Shown: positions 10,115 through 18,333 of the stretch, piece after piece
Layout: each line of letters opens with the position of its first letter
Position numbering within the stretch: the stretch's first letter is position 1
Source of the DNA: Pseudarthrobacter sulfonivorans
GTDB lineage: Bacteria; Actinomycetota; Actinomycetes; Actinomycetales; Micrococcaceae
Direction of reading: 5' to 3'
DNA: 64,000 nt
Assembly (NCBI RefSeq): GCF_001484605.1
Contig: NZ_CP013747.1
Location: 1,054,001 to 1,118,000 of the forward strand
Program-made: the position numbers and the translations under genes
Notes under the pieces: generated by a model
What the model saw: only the letters and a program-made list of their open reading frames with translations
The model's database searches: none
What the model was told of the DNA's origin: nothing

Positions 10115-10201
10115 ATGTCCATCAACAGTGCTGTGATCAACCGCGCCCATGTCATCTCGACAGTGGGCAACTGGCCCGACCCGATGGGAAAGCTCGGCTA
10201 G
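10115..10201 (+). CDS. Candidate 28-residue peptide
   Basis: ATG 10115 to TAG 10201 encodes a 28-residue peptide beginning MSINSAVINRAH and ending GNWPDPMGKLG. AAGGAG at 10099-10104 lies 10 bases upstream, a near-ideal ribosome binding site. A GC-rich hairpin starts 6 bases after the stop. It follows the secreted low-complexity protein and may be in the same transcript. There is no signal peptide and no recognised family. It could equally be the start of a decayed larger gene. Confidence 0.4.
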   Translation: MSINSAVINRAHVISTVGNWPDPMGKLG

Positions 10202-10207
10202 CACAAG

Positions 10208-10248
10208 GTGCGGTGGGCGGCTGGACGGCCGCCCACCCGCCCGAACCG
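10208..10248 (+). terminator. GC-rich hairpin after the short peptide
   Basis: GTGGGCGGC (10213-10221) pairs with GCCGCCCAC (10228-10236), and flanking GTGCG/CGCAC can extend the structure. No immediate T-run follows, though AAAACTTTTC appears about 20 bases on. Probably a terminator or RNA-stabilising hairpin. Confidence 0.5.
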
Positions 10249-10284
10249 CACTCCTGTAGAAAACTTTTCACTTTATTTATGAAT

Positions 10285-10450
10285 CGTTGACCGCTAGCAG
10301 GCAGCAATTTGAGCAGAACCAGGCGGTGGTGCGCACCGCCGTCGAACGCCGTGAACGTGCCGTTCGGCGGCGTGAAGGACTCCTCCACAAACACGTTCCG
10401 CGAGCAGGGCAGGTCCGCGCTGGACTTCTTCACCTGAACCGCATCCCGCT
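10285..10450 (-). pseudogene. Possible gene fragment, family not recognised
   Basis: On the minus strand the frame across this interval reads like the inside of a real protein (for example SRNVFVEESFTPPNG, then GGAHHRLVLLKLLPA). It has no suitable start and runs into non-coding-looking sequence at both ends. It abuts the left arm of the inverted-repeat element at 10457. I cannot name the parent family. It may be a relic truncated beside the repeat, or a coincidence of composition. Confidence 0.25.
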
Positions 10451-10456
10451 GATCAA

Positions 10457-10583
10457 GCGCGAACGGACACTTGCGGCCCACCCTCCGGCGCGAACCGGCA
10501 GGTAATCCCCTCAAAACTCGGTTTTGAGGGTAATAGCTGCAAGTTCGCGCTTGGAAATCAGGGCCCCAAGTGTCCGTTCGCGC
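10457..10583. repeat. 127-bp palindromic element with 17-bp inverted ends
   Basis: GCGCGAACGGACACTTG at 10457-10473 is repeated exactly as its reverse complement at 10567-10583. Inside, CCCTCAAAAC (10508-10517) and GTTTTGAGGG (10521-10530) form a perfect 10-bp stem with a 3-base loop. Additional GCGCGAAC/GTTCGCGC half-copies lie at 10489-10496 and near 10542-10549. There is no transposase gene. The layout resembles a REPIN or MITE-like non-autonomous repeat. It ends 41 bases before the HNH nuclease start. Confidence 0.7.
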
Positions 10584-10623
10584 CAAAGGCGGCACTGGCC
10601 ATGGGGCCTGCAACAATGGCCCC

Positions 10624-11481
10624 ATGAGCGACATCATCCTGGGCTGGGACCCGGCCGGCTGGAACCGGTGGAACTACGCGGCTGTTACTGAACAGGTCGC
10701 CGTGACAGGGCTGCACCTGGAGCCCTGGAGCGTGGGCCGGAGCGTTGCCCCCGGCACCGGCGTGTGGCTGCTCCTGCTGGGAGCGCACGGCCCCGGCCTG
10801 ATCGGCCATGGCGTTGTCCTGTCGGGGCAGCCCGGGCACCCGGATCAGGCGGCCACGTCGTCGGGCCAGCCTGAGTTCACCGTGCAGGTGGCGTTCGATG
10901 CGCTCCTGCCGCTGGGCGACCACGTGCCTGCCGCGGTCCTCGACGCAGCGGTGCCCGGCGTCGTGTGGGACAGCGCCGAAACCGAGGGCATGGCGCTGGA
11001 GTCCGGCGACGAAGCCGCGGTCCGGGCGCTCTGGGCCACTCACGGGCCGGCGCAAGGACCAGACCCCACCCAACCTGTGCCCGGCACGTACCCCGAGACC
11101 GCCGTCGTCCGTGTCACCGCCAACCGCTACGAGCGTGACCCCGAGGCCCGGCGGGCGTGCATCGCGCACCGCGGCAGCAGCTGCGCGGCTTGCGGGTTCT
11201 CCTTCGAACTGGCGTACGGGGAGCTCGGCAAGGACTTCATCGACGTCCACCATGTGGTGCCCGCGGCCCAACTCGGCGGCGGCTACCAGCTGGATCCGCT
11301 CACGGACCTGGTTCCGCTCTGCGCCAATTGCCATGCCATGGCCCACCACGGGGTGACCACGCCGCGCACCCAAGCCGAGCTGCGGCAAATCATGGCCACC
11401 GCCGGATACCTCCGCGGAACCACCGTTGCCCCTGAGGAGATTGAGGCCCAGCGCGTTGCCCGCGAGATCCTCGGCAAATAA
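10624..11481 (+). CDS. HNH endonuclease domain protein
   Basis: A 285-residue protein. The last 110 residues form a treble-clef HNH nuclease of the McrA-like type: zinc cysteines in SCAACGF (about 187-190), the catalytic FIDVHHVVPAAQL (about 206), and the closing LCANCHAMAHHG. The N-terminal 170 residues resemble no domain I recognise and probably bind DNA or sense a ligand. ATG 10624 is preferred because WDPAGWNRW follows and the 18 codons upstream are poor and repeat-derived. It may be a restriction-type or repair nuclease; no partner methylase is visible. The palindromic element lies just upstream. Confidence 0.85.
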   Translation: MSDIILGWDPAGWNRWNYAAVTEQVAVTGLHLEPWSVGRSVAPGTGVWLLLLGAHGPGLIGHGVVLSGQPGHPDQAATSSGQPEFTVQVAFDALLPLGDHVPAAVLDAAVPGVVWDSAETEGMALESGDEAAVRALWATHGPAQGPDPTQPVPGTYPETAVVRVTANRYERDPEARRACIAHRGSSCAACGFSFELAYGELGKDFIDVHHVVPAAQLGGGYQLDPLTDLVPLCANCHAMAHHGVTTPRTQAELRQIMATAGYLRGTTVAPEEIEAQRVAREILGK

Positions 11482-11648
11482 TCAAACAGCCCGCGCTCTG
11501 GACTCTTGGGCGGGCGCCAACCAGACTGTCTACAACAGCTGGCCGGCTGGCCGGAATTGGAGACACACAATACCGGCAGGGACTGAGCAGCTGCCATTAT
11601 TGGGGCTTTCCTGGGAGGCCTGTTCCGCACGCGCGAAAGGACCTCGTC

Positions 11649-13082
11649 ATGCCGGATCTGTCAGCATTCTTCCCGCTTCTTGCCGCGATTATCGGGGCAA
11701 TGCTGGTGGTCGGCTTTGTTTGGGGGGCCATCAAACTGATGTGGAAAGTGGCGGAGCCCAATGAGGCCCTGATCATCTCCGGCCTGACCCGCGGAACCCT
11801 GGAAACCCGGGCCGGAATGGACTTCAAGATTGTCACTGGAAAGGGCGCCCTGGTATTTCCGGGCCTGCAGACCGTCCGCACGCTTTCCCTGACGCTGAAT
11901 GAAACGGAGCTTAAGGTTTCCTGCGTGACCTGGCAGGGCATCCAGGTGATTGTGGAAGGCGTGGTAATTTACAAAATTGGTGACGCCCCGCCGTTTATCG
12001 CAAATGCGGCCAGGCGTTTCCTGGGCCAGCAGCCCAAAATGGAAAGCCAGGTCTACAACGTCTTTGAGGGCCACCTGCGGTCCATCATCGGAAGCATGAC
12101 CGTTGAAGAGATCATCCGCGAACGGGACAAGATGGGGTCCCAGGTCCGCAGCGCCAGCGGAGTGGAAATGGAGAAGCTGGGGCTGGTGGTGGATTCGCTG
12201 CAGATCAAGGACCTGCAGGACCCCACGGGGTACATCCAGAACATCGCCAAGCCCCACATCGCCCAGGTCAAAATGGAGGCCCGGATCGCGGAGGCCACGC
12301 GGAACCGTGAGGCCGCCGAGAAGGAGGCCGAGGCGGCTGCCATGATCGCGGACGCGCAGAGCGTTTCGGCCATCCGGCAGTCGGTGGCGCAGGCGAACGC
12401 CGAGCGGGCCAAAGCCGAGGCCGCCCAGGCGGGACCGCTGGCGGATGCGACGGCGCGGCAGCACGTCGTCGTCCAGGAAACGGAAGTGGCCAAGCTTGAG
12501 GCGGACCGGGAGGAGCAGAAGCTCCAGACCACGGTCCGGAAGCCCGCCGACGCCAAGGCGTACGCCAAGCGCACAGACGCGGAGGGCCAGAAGGCGGCAG
12601 ACATCAGCGCCGCCGAGGCGCTGGCCCGCCGCACGGAACTTGAGGCCCAGGCCAACGCCCGCCGGACGGAGCTGCAGGCCCAGGCGAACGCCACTGCCGC
12701 GTCGGCCGCGGCCGGAGCCACGAAGGTCACCGGCGAGGCCGAAGCCGCTGCCACCAGGGCCCGCGGTGAGGCCGCCGCCTCCGCCATCAAGGCCAAGGCG
12801 CTGGCCGAGGCCGACGGCATCAAGGCGCGGGCCGAAGCACTCGGGACCAACCAGGACGCCGTCATTTCGCAGCAGCTGGCCGAAAACATGCCGGCCATCA
12901 TCGCCGCAGCGGCCGAGCCTTTCTCCCACGTGGGCCAGATGACCGTGCTGAACGGCGGCGAGGGCGTGAACAAGATGCTGGGCGGCATCCTGGCCCAGGT
13001 GGGCGACTACCTTCCTGCCTTGTCCTCGGCACTGAAGAACAGCCGGGAAGGCAAGCGCCCCGCGAAAGCCCCCGATGCATAA
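11649..13082 (+). CDS. Flotillin-like SPFH domain protein
   Basis: A 477-residue membrane scaffold protein. One N-terminal transmembrane helix (about 8-30) is followed by the SPFH/band-7 domain (to about 210; EPNEALIISG, VEEIIRERDKM). A long Ala/Glu/Lys coiled coil (about 210-400, with many EAEAAA/ARRTELQAQAN heptads) leads to a C-terminal oligomerisation segment. Flotillins organise membrane microdomains. AAAGGA lies before the ATG. Its stop overlaps the start of the NfeD-like gene by 8 bases, the usual flotillin/NfeD pairing. Confidence 0.93.
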   Translation: MPDLSAFFPLLAAIIGAMLVVGFVWGAIKLMWKVAEPNEALIISGLTRGTLETRAGMDFKIVTGKGALVFPGLQTVRTLSLTLNETELKVSCVTWQGIQVIVEGVVIYKIGDAPPFIANAARRFLGQQPKMESQVYNVFEGHLRSIIGSMTVEEIIRERDKMGSQVRSASGVEMEKLGLVVDSLQIKDLQDPTGYIQNIAKPHIAQVKMEARIAEATRNREAAEKEAEAAAMIADAQSVSAIRQSVAQANAERAKAEAAQAGPLADATARQHVVVQETEVAKLEADREEQKLQTTVRKPADAKAYAKRTDAEGQKAADISAAEALARRTELEAQANARRTELQAQANATAASAAAGATKVTGEAEAAATRARGEAAASAIKAKALAEADGIKARAEALGTNQDAVISQQLAENMPAIIAAAAEPFSHVGQMTVLNGGEGVNKMLGGILAQVGDYLPALSSALKNSREGKRPAKAPDA

Positions 13083-13323
13083 GAACGTTGACCGGAGCCT
13101 TACCGGCAAGATCGGCCGCGTGACCGGGCGCATTGGCCCCGGAACCCTCGGCGAGGTCATGCTGCCCTATCTGGGCGGCACCAACGCGTTCCACGCCCAC
13201 CCCTTCGACAAGACGAGCATCTTCGCGGTCGGCGACGAGGTGCTGGTCATCTATTTCGAGCCGCCGCAAACGGTCTATGTGGACGAACTCCCGGACGTGC
13301 TGCGGCACGGCGAAGGCGGCTGA
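13075..13323 (+). CDS. Short NfeD-like OB-fold partner of flotillin
   Basis: An 82-residue protein whose sequence (GKIGRVTGRIGPG, then AVGDEVLVIYFEPPQTVYVDEL) looks like the small beta-barrel of NfeD proteins, which bind SPFH partners. It has no transmembrane helix of its own. It starts inside the last codons of the flotillin-like gene (8-base overlap, different phase), so the two are almost certainly translationally coupled. The NfeD assignment is by fold pattern and context rather than a strict signature. Confidence 0.72.
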   Translation: MHKNVDRSLTGKIGRVTGRIGPGTLGEVMLPYLGGTNAFHAHPFDKTSIFAVGDEVLVIYFEPPQTVYVDELPDVLRHGEGG

Positions 13324-13410
13324 CCCCACCGCTGATCTGTTAACCCAACCTTTCCCTCGACTCAACCCGGGTGACCCCGCCCCGACAGGCGCCGCGCCCA
13401 CCGTGGAGGG

Positions 13411-14616
13411 GTGAGGATCGCAATTGTTGCCGAGTCGTTCCTGCCGCTGATGAACGGAGTGACCCACTCCATCCTGAGGGTGCTTGAACACCTGGAGGAC
13501 CAGGGCCACGACGTCCTGGTCATCGCCCCTTCTACCTATGCCGTCTCCGAGTTCGTGGGACCGGCCGAGGTGGTTCACGGCGCGACGGTGCACCGGGTTC
13601 CCGCAGTTCCGCTGGCTGGCTACACCAACGTGCGAGTGGCGATGGGCGGTGTGTACCGGGTCAAGCGAATCCTTGCCGACTACGCACCCGACGTTGTCCA
13701 CCTCGCATCGCCGTTTATCCTCGGGTGGCGGGCAGTGCAGGCCGCGCATCAGTTGGGGATCCCCACCATAGCCATCTACCAGACCGAGGTTCCCAGCTAC
13801 GCCGCACGCTATGGTGTGCCGTTCCTGGAGAACTGGGCGTGGAACCGGGTGGAGAATATCCACTTGCTGGCCACCCGGACGCTGGTGCCGTCCACCTTCG
13901 CGCTGAACCAGTTGCGCGGCCGCGGGATTCCGCGCGTGGGCATGTGGCGGCGCGGTGTGGATACCGCGCGGTTTTCGCCGGAAAAGCGCGACGCCGGGTG
14001 GCGGGCAACGGTTGCCCCCGGCGGTGAGCGCATCATCGGCTACGTCGGCCGGCTGGCCATCGAAAAGCAGGTGGAGGACCTCGCCGCGCTCGCCAACGTC
14101 CCGAACACCAAGCTGGTGATTGTGGGCGACGGACCCCAAAAGTCCGCCCTGCAGGAAGCCCTGCCGGGCGCCGTGTTCACCGGGTTCCTCGGCGGTGAGG
14201 AGCTGGCGAAGGCGGTGGCGTCCTTCGACCTTTTTGTCCATCCCGGCGAGTTCGAGACGTTCTGCCAGACCATCCAGGAGGCCATGGCATCGGGGGTGCC
14301 GGTGGTGGCCACGGGCCGCGGCGGGCCCCTGGACCTGGTGGAAAACTCCCGTACAGGCTGGCTGTACCAGCCCGGCGACCTGGCCGGTTTCCGGGCCCGG
14401 GTGATGGACCTGATGGGCGACGACGCCAAGCGCCGCGCGTTCGCCACGACAGCGCACGCCTCGGTCCAGGCGCGGACGTGGCCGGTGCTCAGCGCCGAGC
14501 TGGTGCGTCAGTACCAATCAGTAATCGCCGGAGAACCGTTGGCTGAAACCGTCGAAACCAAGAGCCGCCGCCCGGTGGTTGAGCCTGCCCAAACCAAAAG
14601 TGGAGCGTCCCTGTGA
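13411..14616 (+). CDS. GT4-type glycosyltransferase, mannosyltransferase-like
   Basis: A 401-residue cytosolic GT-B enzyme. The N-terminal acceptor domain starts MRIAIVAESFLPLMNGV, and the donor domain has YVGRLAIEKQV and the E-x7-E element HPGEFETFCQTIQEAMASG. It most resembles actinobacterial GDP-mannose-dependent transferases that mannosylate membrane lipids (MgtA/PimB-like). GTG start. The C-terminal tail (VVEPAQTKSGASL) is read from a copy of the dispersed repeat. The stop overlaps the UDP-glucose dehydrogenase start by 4 bases, suggesting a shared role in cell-surface glycan or glycolipid. Donor sugar not certain. Confidence 0.85.
   Translation: MRIAIVAESFLPLMNGVTHSILRVLEHLEDQGHDVLVIAPSTYAVSEFVGPAEVVHGATVHRVPAVPLAGYTNVRVAMGGVYRVKRILADYAPDVVHLASPFILGWRAVQAAHQLGIPTIAIYQTEVPSYAARYGVPFLENWAWNRVENIHLLATRTLVPSTFALNQLRGRGIPRVGMWRRGVDTARFSPEKRDAGWRATVAPGGERIIGYVGRLAIEKQVEDLAALANVPNTKLVIVGDGPQKSALQEALPGAVFTGFLGGEELAKAVASFDLFVHPGEFETFCQTIQEAMASGVPVVATGRGGPLDLVENSRTGWLYQPGDLAGFRARVMDLMGDDAKRRAFATTAHASVQARTWPVLSAELVRQYQSVIAGEPLAETVETKSRRPVVEPAQTKSGASL
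14541..14595 (+). repeat. Dispersed-repeat copies inside the glycosyltransferase 3' end
   Basis: A degenerate GGCTGAAACCGTCGAAACC lies at 14541-14559 and a better copy, GGTTGAGCCTGCCCAAACC, at 14577-14595. Both are translated as the glycosyltransferase tail (AETVETK, then VVEPAQTK). Confidence 0.65.
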
Positions 14617-16031
14617 AAATATCGGTGATCGGCTGCGGCTACCTCGGCGCCGTGCACGCCGCCACGCTCGCGTCCATGGGCCACACCGTGGTGGGCATCG
14701 ACGTGGACGCCACCAAAGTGGACCAGCTGGGCCGCGGCCATGCCCCCTTCTTCGAACCCGGTCTGGACGAACTGCTCCGCGACGGACGCAGCACCGGCCG
14801 CCTCACGTTCTCCACCGACGTCGCCGCTGCCGCCAGCGCCCAGGTCCACTTCCTGTGCGTCGGGACGCCGCAGTCCAAGACGTCCGACGGCGCCGACCTC
14901 ACCTTCCTCGTTTCCGCCACCGAGGCGCTACTCCCGCACCTGGCGAGGGGCGCCGTCGTCGTCGGTAAATCAACGGTGCCCGTGGGCACGGTGGACATGC
15001 TCCAGGGCGTCCTCGCGGGGCGGCCCGACGTGCAGCTCGGCTGGAACCCGGAGTTCCTGCGGCAGGGCACAGCAGTGAAGGACTCGCTGGTGCCGGACCG
15101 GCTGGTCTACGGTGTGGCGGGCGGACGCGCCGCGGCCTTCAACCCCAAGACCGGGGCGCCGCGTGCCGTGACGGCTGCGCTGGATGCCGTTTATGAGCCG
15201 CTGCTGAACGCCGGCATTCCGCGCCTGGTGTGCAACTTTGCCACGGCTGAACTGATCAAGTCGGCCGCGAACGCGTACCTGGCCACCAAGGTCAGCTTCA
15301 TCAACGCCATCTCCGAACTGTGCGACGCGTCCGGCGCGGACGTGGCCGAACTCAGCGAGGCCATGGGCATGGACCCGAGGATCGGGAACCGCTACATGCA
15401 TGCCGGGCTGGGCTTCGGCGGCGGGTGCCTGCCCAAGGACATCCGCAGCCTCCGCAGCCAGGCCGCCGCGCTGGGCGTGGACCCTGTGAACGACTGGATG
15501 GGCGTGGTGGACGCCATCAATCTCCGCCAGCGGACCCGGACAGTGTCCCTGGCCGCGGAACTGTGCGGCGGCGCGCTCTCCGGACGCGCCATCACCATCC
15601 TCGGAGCCTCCTTCAAGCCCGAGACCGATGACATCCGCGACTCCCCGGCCCTGGACGTGGCGGCCCGGCTGGCGGCGGCCGGCGCGCACGTGACGGTGAC
15701 GGATCCGAAAGCCGTAAACCACGCGTGGCTGCGGTATCCGCAGCTGCGGTTCGAAGCCTCCGCAACGCGGGCTTTGGAGGGTGCCGAACTGGTGCTCCTC
15801 CTTACTGAGTGGGACGAATACCGGCGCCTGAGCCCTGCCGCTGCGGGCGCTTTGGTGCGGCGGCGGGTGATCCTGGACGCCAGGAACGTCCTCGATGCTG
15901 CTGCCTGGCAGGCGGAGGGCTGGGTGGTCCGCGGGCTGGGGACCAACGCCGGAGCCGCTGTCAGCGTCGTTTCCGGGGCCGGCCAAGTTTCCGGGGCCGG
16001 GGCCGGCCTGACGGGAATGCGTAACTCTTAG
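14613..16031 (+). CDS. UDP-glucose 6-dehydrogenase
   Basis: Oxidises UDP-glucose to UDP-glucuronate with two NAD+. The 472-residue protein has an N-terminal Rossmann motif (GCGYLGAVHA), the central dimer helix with substrate Lys/Asn (ELIKSAANAYLATKVSF), and the catalytic Cys in GFGGGCLPKD near residue 273. The C-terminal UDP-binding domain contains GASFKPETDDIRDSPA. GTG start overlapping the glycosyltransferase stop by 4 bases. The last 20 residues are a Gly/Ala/Val-rich extension (repeated VSGAG) beyond the normal end. It supplies glucuronate for envelope glycans. Confidence 0.93.
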   Translation: MKISVIGCGYLGAVHAATLASMGHTVVGIDVDATKVDQLGRGHAPFFEPGLDELLRDGRSTGRLTFSTDVAAAASAQVHFLCVGTPQSKTSDGADLTFLVSATEALLPHLARGAVVVGKSTVPVGTVDMLQGVLAGRPDVQLGWNPEFLRQGTAVKDSLVPDRLVYGVAGGRAAAFNPKTGAPRAVTAALDAVYEPLLNAGIPRLVCNFATAELIKSAANAYLATKVSFINAISELCDASGADVAELSEAMGMDPRIGNRYMHAGLGFGGGCLPKDIRSLRSQAAALGVDPVNDWMGVVDAINLRQRTRTVSLAAELCGGALSGRAITILGASFKPETDDIRDSPALDVAARLAAAGAHVTVTDPKAVNHAWLRYPQLRFEASATRALEGAELVLLLTEWDEYRRLSPAAAGALVRRRVILDARNVLDAAAWQAEGWVVRGLGTNAGAAVSVVSGAGQVSGAGAGLTGMRNS

Positions 16032-16163
16032 CCAGTTTTCACCGCTACGGACCACGCGAACGCGAATTCCCGGGCCTCCATTCCCAAGCGCCGCGCGAAA
16101 GTCACGCGTTTTCGCACCGCGATCACAACATGCACTTTATGATGTGCGTGGGGGTGGTAGCGC

Positions 16164-18290
16164 ATGGGGCGTTCCAGGCGGCAGGACAAGGATCTGGGCG
16201 CGTCGAAGTTCGGCGTGCTGCTTGATGCCAGCCCGGATGCGCTGATGGCGGTCAACGCGGACGGCACCATCAAAATGGCCAACGCGGCAGCCAGCAAGCT
16301 GTTCGGCTACACACGCGCTGAGCTGATCGGCAGCGACCACTGGCTGCTCCTGTCGGAGGGGTTCCGGAGCGAAACGCGGCTGCTTCAGGAGCACCTGCAA
16401 GCGCAGCCCGATAAACCGCTGCCGCCGCGTGAAGTGTACGGACTGCACCGGGACGGCACAGAGTTCTCCGCCGAGGTGGCAGGCTCACTGCTGGACGACG
16501 GCGGCTCGCAGGTTTTGCTGGTTTCGGTCCGGAGCACGGAACACCGCAAGGGAGCTGACGCTGACCTCCTCGAGGCCATGTCACTGCTGACGGCCACGCT
16601 CGAATCCACCGCGGACGGCATCCTGGTGATCAGCTCCGACGGCAGTGTTGCCGGGTTCAATGACCAGTTCCTGAAGATGTGGGGCATCCCGCCGGAACTC
16701 CTGGACGGTGACACCGAAGTGCCCATCATGCGGCTGATCATCTCCCAGGTTGCCAACCCGGAGGCCTTCATGGCAAGGATCGCCGAGGTTGTGGCGAACC
16801 CGGCGGCAGAAAGCCACGACGTGCTGGACTTCAAGGATGGCAGGACCTTTGAAAGGTACTCGCGGCCCCAACGGGTTGGTGAGAGGATCGCGGGCCGGGT
16901 GTGGAGCTTCCGGGATGTCACTCCGCGCAGGCAGGCGCAGGCGCTGGCCGAGCAGGCCGTGACTGACCTGGCCGCGCAGGCCGAACAGCTGCGAGCACTT
17001 GCGTTCCAGGATCCGCTGACCGGACTGGCCAACCGGGCGGTCTTCAAAGACGCACTGGTGGCAGCCCTCCGCGAGCCGCGGTTCAAGACCGTGGATGTCC
17101 TGCTGGTCGACCTGGACGATTTCAAGGAGGTCAACGACATTATGGGCCACCAGGCTGGCGACGACATGCTCGTGGAAGTGGCGCGCAGGCTCACAGGCTG
17201 TGTCCCCACCGCGGACGTGGTGGCCAGGCTGGGAGGCGACGAGTTTGTCGTTCTGCTTACCGCCTGCCCGGACGTCGAAACCATCGCGGCCTGTATTGTC
17301 CGCTGCCTGCATGTTCCGGTGTGGATTGACGGCACCATGCTGCGCCCCAGCCTGAGCCTGGGACTTGCCTCCATGGGAAATGCCGCCATCGGAGCGTCGG
17401 AGTTGCTGCGCCAGGCGGACATCGCAATGTATGCGGCCAAGACAGCGGGCAAGAACCGGTACTGTCGGTTCCATCCGGACATGATGACCGAGCTGGTGCA
17501 GCGCACGGACATGGAGGCCGGCCTGCAGCTCGCCATTCCGCTGGGGGAAATCTCCGTGGACTACCAGCCCCTTGTCTCCCCACGGATGGGCCAGGTAGTC
17601 CAGTTCGAGGCGCTTGCGCGGTGGGACCGCGATGGCGAGCGCATCCAGCCGTCGGTCTTCATTCCCATTGCGGAGCGCAGCGGCCTGATCAGCGAGATCG
17701 GTGCCGCCGTCATGACTTTAGGCCTCGCCCAGCTCGCGCCGTGGCTGAACGAAGACCCGTCACGCTCGCTGGCGGTGAACGTTTCCGGAGTCCAGCTACA
17801 GGAACCTGACTTTGCCGGCAACGTCCTCCGTTTCGCCGAGGCCAGCGGGGTGGGGGCGTACCAGCTGGTCCTGGAGGTCACCGAGAGTGTATTTTTCGAC
17901 GCCGACCACAGCCTGATCAAGCAGCTCGCCAGTCTCCGTGAGGCCGGAGTACGTGTGGCGCTGGATGACTTCGGCACCGGATACTCGTCGCTGGGCCGCC
18001 TGCAAGAACTGCCGGTGGACACAGTGAAGATCGATAAAACCTTTGTGTCCATGGTGCGCACCGGAACCGAACGCCTCCCCATCCTCAGTTCCATGATCAA
18101 CATGGCGCACAGCCTGGGCCTGACGGTCACCGCCGAGGGCATCGAGACGGCGGTTCAGGCGGACTTCCTGACAGCACGGGACTGCGATTTCCTGCAGGGG
18201 TACTTTTTCTCCCACCCTGAGCCTGGCGCCAGGCTCAAGCGGGCCCTGAAAAGGGCAGACAGCGCCATCCAGGCATTGAAGGATAGGTAA
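16164..18290 (+). CDS. PAS-PAS-GGDEF-EAL cyclic-di-GMP signalling protein
   Basis: A 708-residue soluble protein. PAS 1 is at about 12-125 and PAS 2 at about 140-260. A GGDEF diguanylate cyclase domain follows with an intact RLGGDEFVVLL near 355, then an EAL phosphodiesterase domain with intact FEALARW near 481, EVTESVF and DDFGTGYSSL. Both catalytic motifs are conserved, so it could make and break c-di-GMP under PAS control. No membrane segment, so it senses a cytosolic signal. First of four GGDEF or kinase proteins in this window and close to envelope glycan genes. Confidence 0.95.
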   Translation: MGRSRRQDKDLGASKFGVLLDASPDALMAVNADGTIKMANAAASKLFGYTRAELIGSDHWLLLSEGFRSETRLLQEHLQAQPDKPLPPREVYGLHRDGTEFSAEVAGSLLDDGGSQVLLVSVRSTEHRKGADADLLEAMSLLTATLESTADGILVISSDGSVAGFNDQFLKMWGIPPELLDGDTEVPIMRLIISQVANPEAFMARIAEVVANPAAESHDVLDFKDGRTFERYSRPQRVGERIAGRVWSFRDVTPRRQAQALAEQAVTDLAAQAEQLRALAFQDPLTGLANRAVFKDALVAALREPRFKTVDVLLVDLDDFKEVNDIMGHQAGDDMLVEVARRLTGCVPTADVVARLGGDEFVVLLTACPDVETIAACIVRCLHVPVWIDGTMLRPSLSLGLASMGNAAIGASELLRQADIAMYAAKTAGKNRYCRFHPDMMTELVQRTDMEAGLQLAIPLGEISVDYQPLVSPRMGQVVQFEALARWDRDGERIQPSVFIPIAERSGLISEIGAAVMTLGLAQLAPWLNEDPSRSLAVNVSGVQLQEPDFAGNVLRFAEASGVGAYQLVLEVTESVFFDADHSLIKQLASLREAGVRVALDDFGTGYSSLGRLQELPVDTVKIDKTFVSMVRTGTERLPILSSMINMAHSLGLTVTAEGIETAVQADFLTARDCDFLQGYFFSHPEPGARLKRALKRADSAIQALKDR

Positions 18291-18333
18291 GGGCGCCTGC
18301 GCTGACTAAGCCAGCGGCAGGAACGCGAGGACA

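Noticed and set aside
10202..10456. A tRNA or structured non-coding RNA after the short peptide
   Set aside because: Beyond the terminator-like hairpin I see no cloverleaf or conserved RNA motif.
11661..13160. A 499-codon open frame antisense to the flotillin-like gene
   Set aside because: Produced by the repetitive Ala/Glu coiled-coil codons on the other strand. Leu/Gly/Arg-rich nonsense sequence.
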